A stretch of 19,043 nt of DNA from CAZDML01 sp964506645 (lineage in GTDB: Bacteria; Elusimicrobiota; Elusimicrobia; 2-01-FULL-59-12): NCBI GenBank assembly GCA_964506645.1, contig CAZDML010000027.1:1-19043 (forward strand). Direction: 5' to 3'. Every line of letters starts with the position of its first letter. The first letter of the stretch is position 1. Positions 1 through 5,227 of this stretch are shown piece after piece. The notes below the pieces were generated by a model that saw nothing but the letters and a program-made list of their open reading frames with translations, was not told where the DNA came from and made no database searches. The position numbers and the translations under genes were made by a program.

Positions 1-2
1 GC

Positions 3-317
3 GGCGCCCCGGAAGATGCCATTTCCAAGAACGGTATCACGCTAAACCTAACGACGTATTCGGTGGATGTTGAGAAAAAGCCGCTCATTTTGACGGCCAA
101 GGAATTCGATTTGCTGTATGTCTTGATGAAAAACGCCGGACGTATTCTGACCCGCGAGTTTCTCCTGGAACGGATCTGGGGATACGCGGTAGATGTGTCG
201 ACCCGTACCGTCGATGTACATATTCGTCGCCTGCGTAAGAAGCTGGGGGTGAAGCAAGCCGACCAGATTCAAACGTTCCGCGGTGTTGGATATAAATTCA
301 AGGACGATAAGAAATAA
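3..317 (+). CDS. OmpR/PhoB-family response regulator, C-terminal part only
   Basis: The reading frame is open from the left edge of the window, so the gene begins upstream and only its last 104 codons are seen. The visible part is a winged-helix DNA-binding domain: a strand region, then the recognition-helix stretch GRILTREFLLERIWGY, the TRTVDVHIRRLRKKLG helix and the C-terminal hairpin ending GVGYKF. These are standard for the Trans_reg_C (OmpR/PhoB) family; the receiver domain should lie before the window. The domain is clearly paralogous to the regulator at 2058-2744 (same FLLE..WGY, TRT.D.HI.RLR.KLG and RIQT..G.GY.F blocks). It ends 2 nt before the histidine kinase at 320, so the two probably form a regulator-kinase pair. 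An internal ATG at 63 is not the true start because the domain begins before it. Confidence 0.93.
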   Translation, partial: GAPEDAISKNGITLNLTTYSVDVEKKPLILTAKEFDLLYVLMKNAGRILTREFLLERIWGYAVDVSTRTVDVHIRRLRKKLGVKQADQIQTFRGVGYKFKDDKK

Positions 318-319
318 TT

Positions 320-1105
320 ATGGCCCCTCGTGCCACCAAACGAGCCGTACCGGACACCAAAAACCGGACGATGAGCCTGGAAGAATTGAGGGAAGAGTTC
401 CTGAGTAACGTATCTCACGAGTTTCGCTCCCCGTTTTCGGCTGTAAAAGGATATATGGACCTTATGATCATGCAGAAAGACACACTATCCCCCAAACATC
501 AGGAATATCTTGGACTGATGCGCCAGGGCATGGACCGCCTGGGGCGATTCATCGATAACGTGATGGATCTGACCGTCCTTAACAGCGGATTGGTTCAGCT
601 GACGATGGAGCCGCTGGATGTCCATGAGCTCTTCGAAGAAACCATCCGCCGCAATCAGGCGACCCTGGCCTACGACCGCATTGCCCCGATTATTGAGTGT
701 CCGGAGGGTGCGTGCGTGACGGCAGACCGCGACAAGATGATTCAGGTGCTTCAGCATCTTTTGTCGAATGCGATGAAATTTACGCCCGAAGGCGGGACGG
801 TAACCCTCTGGGCCAAAGACGGAAAAGATGGCCTGGTCATGGGGATTACAGACACCGGCATCGGTATTCCCAAAGATCGCTGGGAAGATGTGTTTAAGAA
901 ATTTGAGCAGGTGCTTGAAGACCGGCACCGCGTCCGTAAAACGACGGGTACGGGTCTTGGTTTAACGCTGGTTCGGGGATGGATTGAAGCCCAGGGCGGG
1001 CGTGTGTGGATCGATAACTCCACGCCGCACGGTACGACCATCGCCTGGTGTCTGCCAGCTCGCAAGGCCATGCCGGCACGGCATCACGCCCGCAAGGCTG
1101 CATGA
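320..1105 (+). CDS. Soluble sensor-less histidine kinase
   Basis: This is a 261-aa kinase core with no membrane segment and no recognisable input domain. The HisKA dimerisation helix carries the phospho-accepting His33 in SHEFRSPFSAVKGY, a variant of the usual HELRTP. The HATPase_c domain is intact: N-box with Asn150 (LLSNAMKFTP), G1 box DTGIGIP at about 178-184, F-box FKKFEQ and G2 box GTGLGL at about 210-215. It should autophosphorylate in the cytoplasm and pass phosphate to a response regulator. The nearest candidates are the regulator ending 2 nt upstream and the receivers at 1122, 2058 and 2885. The input must come from a partner protein or from the short N-terminal tail. The C-terminus ends in a basic Ala/Arg/His-rich tail. 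ATG 320 is the first start after the upstream stop; Met18 is an alternative. Confidence 0.93.
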   Translation: MAPRATKRAVPDTKNRTMSLEELREEFLSNVSHEFRSPFSAVKGYMDLMIMQKDTLSPKHQEYLGLMRQGMDRLGRFIDNVMDLTVLNSGLVQLTMEPLDVHELFEETIRRNQATLAYDRIAPIIECPEGACVTADRDKMIQVLQHLLSNAMKFTPEGGTVTLWAKDGKDGLVMGITDTGIGIPKDRWEDVFKKFEQVLEDRHRVRKTTGTGLGLTLVRGWIEAQGGRVWIDNSTPHGTTIAWCLPARKAMPARHHARKAA

Positions 1106-1121
1106 CCGATGGCAGGGGTGT

Positions 1122-2051
1122 ATGGCAACAACAACCATTTTAATCGCGGATGACGAGGATACGATTCTCAACATGCTCTCGCTCGCAATGACATCGGCCG
1201 GCTACAACGTTCTTCTGGCGCATGACGGGGTCCAGGCTCTGGCCCAGATCAAAGAACATAAACCAGACCTCGTCCTTCTGGACCTGCAGATGCCGCGCAT
1301 GGACGGGTTTACCGTCTGTCGATCGGTGAAGTCTGATGTCTTCCTGCGCCATATCCCGGTCATCATGCTCACAGCGCAAAACCAGACACAGACCAAAGTC
1401 ACAGGCCTCGAAGCGGGGGCCGATGACTATGTCACCAAACCCTTTGATTTGGACGAGCTTCTCGCACGGTTGCGCACGATTCTTCGCCGTACACGGCTGG
1501 GTCTGGAAGCCAATCCGCTGACGCGATTGCCGGGGAACGTTACCATTGAAAAAGAAATTTTACGCCGTATCGAAGACAAAGCGCCGTTTGCCGTGCTGTA
1601 TCTCGATTTAAACTCATTTAAGGCCTACAACGATATCTACGGGTTCGTGCAAGGCGATGAAGTGATTAAAGAAACAGCCAAGATTATTTTATCGGCCTCG
1701 AAAGGCGAAACGGATTTTGTCGGCCATATTGGAGGCGATGATTTTGTGGTGGTGTCAACGCCGGATCGGTGGGAGATGCTGAGCCAAACGATTATTGAAC
1801 GTTTTGATGCCAAGGCCCCTTCGTTTTACAACGACGAGGACCGTGCCCGTGGCTACATTGAGACCAAAGACCGTAAAGGCCAAATGACACGTTTTCCGCT
1901 GTTGTCCATCGCAATCGGGGTCGTCTCCAACATGTTCCGCCCGATGACGTCGCTGGGCGAAGTCAGCCACATCGGTGCAGAGATGAAGCATTTCGCCAAA
2001 GAAAAAAAAGACAAGGGGTCGTCCTGCGCGCTGGATCGGCGCAAGGACTAG
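1122..2051 (+). CDS. Receiver-GGDEF response regulator (putative diguanylate cyclase)
   Basis: This 309-aa protein joins an N-terminal receiver (acidic pair Asp10/Asp11, phospho-acceptor Asp54 in LLDLQMP, Thr84, Lys106 in TKPFD) to a C-terminal GGDEF domain. The GGDEF part opens with the usual NPLTRLPGN motif (about 131-139), has the substrate-site stretch YLDLNSFKAYNDIYGFVQGDEVI, and carries the signature as GGDDF (204-208) rather than GGDEF/GGEEF. The expected reaction is condensation of two GTP to c-di-GMP, controlled by phosphorylation, as in PleD-like proteins. Whether the Glu-to-Asp change at the fourth signature position permits catalysis cannot be decided here. The start at 1122 is chosen because the receiver begins directly after it and an AGGGG lies just upstream; the same frame is open back to 984, but that stretch overlaps the kinase gene. 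It lies 16 nt after the kinase and 6 nt before the next regulator, so it is in the same operon. Confidence 0.9.
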   Translation: MATTTILIADDEDTILNMLSLAMTSAGYNVLLAHDGVQALAQIKEHKPDLVLLDLQMPRMDGFTVCRSVKSDVFLRHIPVIMLTAQNQTQTKVTGLEAGADDYVTKPFDLDELLARLRTILRRTRLGLEANPLTRLPGNVTIEKEILRRIEDKAPFAVLYLDLNSFKAYNDIYGFVQGDEVIKETAKIILSASKGETDFVGHIGGDDFVVVSTPDRWEMLSQTIIERFDAKAPSFYNDEDRARGYIETKDRKGQMTRFPLLSIAIGVVSNMFRPMTSLGEVSHIGAEMKHFAKEKKDKGSSCALDRRKD

Positions 2052-2057
2052 GTCGCC

Positions 2058-2744
2058 ATGAAATACAAAATTCTGATCGTTGAAGATACCAAAGAAGACG
2101 CCGCGCAGCTGACGACGACTTGTCATCAGGCCGGCTTTCAGACCTCGATCGCCGATTCCGGTGAGAAAGCACTGGAAATGGTCTGGACCTGGAAGCCCGA
2201 CATGCTCCTGCTGGATCTGGCGCTGCCCGGAATTAACGGCAAAGAAGTCTGCCGTATTCTGCGTGAGGACGAACGCGGACGGGCGATTCCTGTGATTATG
2301 GTCACTGGGGCCAAAGAGCGTGCTGATATTCTGGCTGGATTTGCAGCCGGGACGGACGATTATGTGGGAAAACCCTGTGAACCGCAGGAACTCGTGGCCC
2401 GTATGAATGCCGTGCTTCGCCGTTATCACAAAAAGTCCAGCGAAGCCGAAGTGCTGCGCGTCGGAAAAATCACTCTCGATTTGTCGAAACACAAAGTGGA
2501 AGTCGACGGCTCCAACGTCGAGCTTACGGGTAAAGAATTTGGCCTCTTGGAAGTGATGATGAAGAAATCCGGCCGTGTGTTGTCACGTCAGTTTCTTCTG
2601 GAATATGTCTGGGGCTATGAAGAGGAAGTGCTCACGCGCACGATCGACATGCATATCGCACGTCTGCGCCAGAAGTTGGGCGGCGAAGGTCGTGAGCGAA
2701 TTCAAACCGTGGAACGATTCGGCTACCGCTTCTCGGATGAATAG
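2058..2744 (+). CDS. OmpR/PhoB-family response regulator
   Basis: This complete 228-aa two-domain transcription regulator has a receiver domain at about 3-120, with Glu9/Asp10, phospho-acceptor Asp53 (LLLDLALP), Thr83 and Lys105 (VGKPCEP). A winged-helix Trans_reg_C domain follows at about 133-228 (LTGKEFGLLEVMMKKSGRVLSRQ, then TRTIDMHIARLRQKLGG, then GYRF). When phosphorylated, such proteins dimerise and bind head-to-tail direct repeats spaced by about 11 bp. The start ATG has AGG 5 nt upstream, overlapping the stop of the preceding gene. It is the last gene of the first operon. The next promoter, 50 bp downstream, carries exactly the kind of repeats this family binds, so this protein (or the paralogue ending at 317) is a good candidate to bind there. 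That link is inference. Confidence 0.95.
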   Translation: MKYKILIVEDTKEDAAQLTTTCHQAGFQTSIADSGEKALEMVWTWKPDMLLLDLALPGINGKEVCRILREDERGRAIPVIMVTGAKERADILAGFAAGTDDYVGKPCEPQELVARMNAVLRRYHKKSSEAEVLRVGKITLDLSKHKVEVDGSNVELTGKEFGLLEVMMKKSGRVLSRQFLLEYVWGYEEEVLTRTIDMHIARLRQKLGGEGRERIQTVERFGYRFSDE

Positions 2745-2795
2745 GACTTTTCTCCCGACCACTTAAAAACACATCTAAAAAACAACATGAATCTG

Positions 2796-2849
2796 TTTAC
2801 AATTCTTTTACAAGGCGATAACACGGGCGTGACAGCCTCCGGATATACT
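2796..2849 (+). promoter_or_regulatory. Four-hexamer PhoB/PhoP-type operator plus -10 box (promoter of the receiver gene at 2885)
   Basis: Read on the + strand: TTTACA (2796-2801), TTTACA (2807-2812), ATAACA (2818-2823) and GTGACA (2829-2834), each separated by exactly 5 nt. After 9 nt comes TATACT (2844-2849) as a -10. No good -35 is present at the standard spacing, which fits an activator-dependent promoter. B. subtilis PhoP binds TT(A/T/C)ACA repeats about 5 nt apart, and E. coli Pho boxes sit about 10 bp before the -10. Transcription would start near 2856, giving a leader of about 28 nt with GGAG at 2875-2878. Confidence 0.82.
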
Positions 2850-2884
2850 CGGGGCGTAGGGATAGAGTAAAAAAGGAGCCCGCT

Positions 2885-3271
2885 ATGGAACGACGCTTAC
2901 TCATGATCGATGATGATATCGCCCTTGGAAAACTGGTCCAGGAGTTTTTGACTGGCGAGGGGTGGAATTGTTATTGGGTGGATAACGGGGAAGAAGGCTA
3001 TCAGGAAGCACTCGCTCTGAAGCCGGATGTCGTTCTTTTAGATCTCAATTTGCCGGGTGTGGGCGGAATGGAACTCTGTCACCGGATGAAAGGGGATCCT
3101 CGGCTCTCGCATATTCCGGTGGTGATGCTGACCGGTGCGTATAAGGAAGTACGCGATCGTGTCCGTGGCCTCGAACGCGGCGCCGATGACTATATCCTAA
3201 AGCCGTTTGATCTTGATATTCTCTTGGCCCGCCTGAATTCCATTTCCAGAGTCAAAGGCAAAGTCGCTTAG
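2885..3271 (+). CDS. Single-domain response regulator (receiver only)
   Basis: This 128-aa protein consists of one receiver domain and nothing else: acidic triad start IDDD (Asp9-Asp11), phospho-acceptor Asp53 in VVLLDLNLPG, Thr83 (MLTGAY) and Lys106 (LKPFD). There is no output domain, so it should act by protein contact, either as a phosphate relay/sink or as a CheY-like effector. GGAG lies 6 nt before the ATG, a strong ribosome site. Unlike the preceding genes it has its own promoter, the four-hexamer operator at 2796-2849, and its own terminator at 3358-3403, so it is a monocistronic unit. The receiver resembles the one in the GGDEF protein (GADDY.TKPFDLD.LLARL against GADDYILKPFDLDILLARL). 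A natural reading is that it modulates phosphate flow among the neighbouring kinases, but its partner cannot be read from sequence. Confidence 0.93.
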   Translation: MERRLLMIDDDIALGKLVQEFLTGEGWNCYWVDNGEEGYQEALALKPDVVLLDLNLPGVGGMELCHRMKGDPRLSHIPVVMLTGAYKEVRDRVRGLERGADDYILKPFDLDILLARLNSISRVKGKVA

Positions 3272-3315
3272 AGGAACCGCAAAAAGAAAACCCAACACCT
3301 CAAAGAGAAAAACGA

Positions 3316-3352
3316 GTTTGAAAGTTTGAAATGTTGGATTTGAGGTTTGAAA
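3316..3352. repeat. Short direct repeats GTTTGAAA
   Basis: GTTTGAAA occurs at 3316-3323, 3324-3331 and 3345-3352, with a degenerate copy GATTTGAG at 3337-3344. They lie in the untranslated stretch between the receiver gene and its terminator. Part of this stretch (TTTGAGGT at 3339-3346) is also complementary to ACCTCAAA at 3297-3304. No function is assigned. Confidence 0.45.
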
Positions 3353-3357
3353 TGAAG

Positions 3358-3403
3358 AACCGGCTTGTTGCCCTGGGAGGGGGATAAGCCGGTTTTCTTT
3401 TTT
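3358..3403 (+). terminator. Rho-independent terminator after the receiver gene
   Basis: A perfect 9-bp stem AACCGGCTT (3358-3366) / AAGCCGGTT (3386-3394) with a 19-nt loop is followed by a T-rich tract (3393-3403). It ends the + strand transcript from 2885. The opposite-strand gene at 3416-4852 ends 13 nt away. The stem could also serve that transcript, but the tract after it on the - strand is only weakly U-rich. Confidence 0.88.
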
Positions 3404-3415
3404 GGAAGGGGTTGT

Positions 3416-4852
3416 TTAGCGGATCGCGCCTTGCTTGTCGAGCGCGCTGACTTGGGTCAGAAGCCGAGCTCTCTGCGCGGCTGTTAAGTTGTTATTTTTC
3501 TTCATCGCTTCCAAGGCGGATTTGCTGACGCCCAAGGCAATAAACGCATCTTTATTGGCCACGGCACGTCCTGTTTGCGGATCTGTTTTAAAGAAAGAGA
3601 CATATTGATCCGGATTTACTCCTGTCACGCCCGGGTTGTCTAGGATGCGGGTGCTTTGAATGGTGTTGGCATCGGACGTTGGTGAGACGATTGTCAGTGC
3701 CACATGATTCTGCCCATCTTTTCCTTTCACGGTATTAAAGGAGGCTTCTGCCACGCGTGTCATCGATACGGCATTGGTTTCGGGAACACGAATGGAGGTG
3801 CTGGTAATTGACGGCATATTGGGCGTACCGATAATCGATCCCAGGGTTAACATCGTCCCGGCTGCCAATGCGCCCATGTTGCTGACGTTCGTATGACTGG
3901 GCATATAACTTAGGCCCTGCTGCAGCTGCTGACCTTCTTCGCTGATCCCTCGGTCGACTTTCTTCCCGCCGAAGAGATTAAAAATCGCGGCAATAATGAT
4001 AAAGGCAATGACGGCGATAGCGAGCGTCGGATTGAGTCCTAACGCCAGGAGAGATTGAAACATTTGGGCGCCGGCCGCATACATCTGGATCAGGCTTTGT
4101 GGGTCAAACTTAATGCCGTTGCTGAGCATTTGATAGATGGCGGCCGCAGACCCAATGGCCGCTAACCCGGATAATGCGAGAGCTCCCGTTTTCCCAATCG
4201 ATTTATTGATCATGCCGGACAATCCGCCGTTCGGCAGTTTGACCCCAGCGCTTTTCAAAAGTTTGTCGTATTGCCCGTTCTGGAGACTTCCTAGTGCGGC
4301 CAAATTGCCGAGGCCAGAAACGTTCCCTCCCGGAATAAAAGGAAGGCCCGGAATATTCAAGCCGCCGGTTGATCCGCCTGTTGATCCGCCGGAACCGGAG
4401 GGTCGTTGGTGTGGTTGCGGATGCGTCACAACGCCGGGATTGGCTTGCCCTACCCAGCGCCCATGGTCTTTGTAATAGATATGCCCATCAGAACCACGAA
4501 AGGTGCCGTTTCCTAAATCGATGAGAGAGTCTTCCCAGGAGGAGCTGGCGGCGCGGGCGTCTGTGCCCTGGACTTCCGGATGCCTAGACGCGGGGGTGTC
4601 TACGTCTCGAACTTCCGGATGCATAGAAAGGTAGAGATCCATCCCCTTACCGGAGAGTTCCTGAAAGGCGCCGTTGGCATCTTCCAAATAGAGGACACCG
4701 TTGGTTCCTTTATAGATCCCCATCCCATCAGAGGCTAGGCCTAAAAAGGTCGCCGATTGGCCGCCTATATCGCCGGAACGGCTCACCGGCAGCCGATTGA
4801 GGAAGTCGGCCAGGCCATCGTTGACTGTTGGGTTAAAGGTGAAGAGTCCCAT
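3416..4852 (-). CDS. Unrecognised 478-aa protein with central hydrophobic segments
   Basis: I do not recognise this family. The N-terminal third has two short similar units (GIYKGTNGVLYLEDANGAF at about 45-63 and NGTFRGSDGHIYYKDHGRW), separated by an in-frame tandem repeat built on HPEV. Next comes a Gly/Ser/Pro-rich linker (PSGSGGSTGGSTGG), a Gly/Leu-rich stretch, and hydrophobic segments GALALSGLAAIGSAAAIYQML and, more strongly, LAIAVIAFIIIAAIFNLFGG, which ends at a basic KK and is a probable membrane helix. The C-terminal third is soluble and Thr/Ser/Asn-rich. There is no classical signal peptide. Glycine-rich low-complexity composition suggests an envelope-associated or structural role; this is a guess. 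It is transcribed alone, divergent from the operon at 5228, from a promoter with the same four-hexamer operator (4871-4924). The predicted leader is only about 12 nt, and the ribosome site before ATG 4852 is weak. Confidence 0.85.
   Translation of the reverse strand: MGLFTFNPTVNDGLADFLNRLPVSRSGDIGGQSATFLGLASDGMGIYKGTNGVLYLEDANGAFQELSGKGMDLYLSMHPEVRDVDTPASRHPEVQGTDARAASSSWEDSLIDLGNGTFRGSDGHIYYKDHGRWVGQANPGVVTHPQPHQRPSGSGGSTGGSTGGLNIPGLPFIPGGNVSGLGNLAALGSLQNGQYDKLLKSAGVKLPNGGLSGMINKSIGKTGALALSGLAAIGSAAAIYQMLSNGIKFDPQSLIQMYAAGAQMFQSLLALGLNPTLAIAVIAFIIIAAIFNLFGGKKVDRGISEEGQQLQQGLSYMPSHTNVSNMGALAAGTMLTLGSIIGTPNMPSITSTSIRVPETNAVSMTRVAEASFNTVKGKDGQNHVALTIVSPTSDANTIQSTRILDNPGVTGVNPDQYVSFFKTDPQTGRAVANKDAFIALGVSKSALEAMKKNNNLTAAQRARLLTQVSALDKQGAIR
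4572..4622 (-). repeat. In-frame tandem repeat (about 39 bp) in the unknown gene
   Basis: The 12-mer ACTTCCGGATGC occurs at 4572-4583 and again at 4611-4622, exactly 39 bp (13 codons) apart, inside a longer imperfect tandem duplication. On the protein it gives MHPEVRDVDTPAS followed by RHPEVQGTDARAAS. It lies between the two domain-like units of the 478-aa protein and keeps the frame, like a small palindromic or tandem element tolerated in a linker. Confidence 0.7.
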
Positions 4853-4870
4853 GGGTTTTTACCTAGGCAT

Positions 4871-4924
4871 AGTATGCGCCTGCTGTGTTACGGGAGGGTT
4901 AATGGAGTGTTACGTTTGTGTTAA
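4871..4924 (-). promoter_or_regulatory. Four-hexamer PhoB/PhoP-type operator plus -10 box (promoter of the - strand gene)
   Basis: Read on the - strand: TTAACA (4924-4919), GTAACA (4913-4908), TTAACC (4902-4897) and GTAACA (4891-4886), each separated by exactly 5 nt. Then 9 nt, then CATACT (4876-4871) as a -10. This is the same arrangement, spacing and orientation relative to the gene as at 2796-2849. Transcription would begin near 4864, about 12 nt before the ATG at 4852. Confidence 0.8.
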
Positions 4925-4951
4925 ATCGGGGGTGCTGAAAGTCCTATTCAG

Positions 4952-5010
4952 AAAAACGCGATATATTCGTTTTTTGATCCTGGTACAAAGAATCAATATA
5001 ACGCGTTTTT
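4952..5010. repeat. Inverted repeat at the centre of the divergent promoter region
   Basis: AAAAACGCGATATATT (4952-4967) and AATATAACGCGTTTTT (4995-5010) are inverted copies matching at 15 of 16 positions, with a 27-nt spacer. The repeat lies between the two four-hexamer arrays (4886-4924 and 5056-5094). It could be a binding site for a second regulator or a nucleoid protein, or form a cruciform. It overlaps no gene. Confidence 0.75.
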
Positions 5011-5055
5011 GCAGGCCTGTGAAGTTGGTAGGATATGGGTCTTAAGGCCAAAGAA

Positions 5056-5109
5056 TTTACATGGATTTCACCCCTTCGTAATACTGCTGTAACAGTCCTC
5101 TGGTACCCT
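5056..5109 (+). promoter_or_regulatory. Four-hexamer PhoB/PhoP-type operator plus -10-like box (promoter of the 5228-13277 operon)
   Basis: Read on the + strand: TTTACA (5056-5061), TTCACC (5067-5072), GTAATA (5078-5083) and GTAACA (5089-5094), each separated by exactly 5 nt. Then 9 nt, then TACCCT (5104-5109) in the -10 position. The hexamers and -10 are weaker than in the two sister promoters, but the spacing is identical. A start near 5116 gives a leader of about 110 nt before ATG 5228; it contains a possible hairpin GTACCG (5161-5166) / CGGTAC (5189-5194). The rest of the 375-nt intergenic region shows no gene. Confidence 0.72.
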
Positions 5110-5227
5110 TTACCTAGAGCATAAGGCCTAGTATTTTGACCCTTTTGCACGTATATTTATGTACCGATCGACCTTAAATTCAACTAGCCGGTACGATCCC
5201 AACAGTATGGGTCGTCGAGGTAATGGG

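Noticed and set aside
984..1121. N-terminal extension of the receiver-GGDEF gene back to an ATG at 984
   Set aside because: The extension lies inside the kinase gene in another frame, is Arg/Pro-rich and precedes a receiver that starts normally at 1122.
3297..3346. Second hairpin ACCTCAAA / TTTGAGGT as an additional terminator
   Set aside because: The stem is A/T-rich with a 34-nt loop and no following T tract; the terminator at 3358-3403 is far better.
4797..5045. Small + strand open frame of 82 codons between the divergent genes
   Set aside because: It runs through the promoter array and the inverted repeat, has unusual Cys/Arg-rich composition and no ribosome site.
5136..5163. Conventional sigma70 promoter TTGACC ... 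TATGTA before the 5228 operon
   Set aside because: The -10 match is poor, and the TATATT nearby is only 10 nt from the -35. The phased-hexamer promoter at 5056-5109 explains the region better, though this could be a weak second start.
5159..5227. Start of the OmpA-like protein at ATG 5159
   Set aside because: It would put 23 polar residues before a normal Sec signal peptide and has no ribosome site; ATG 5228 has GAGG 7 nt upstream.
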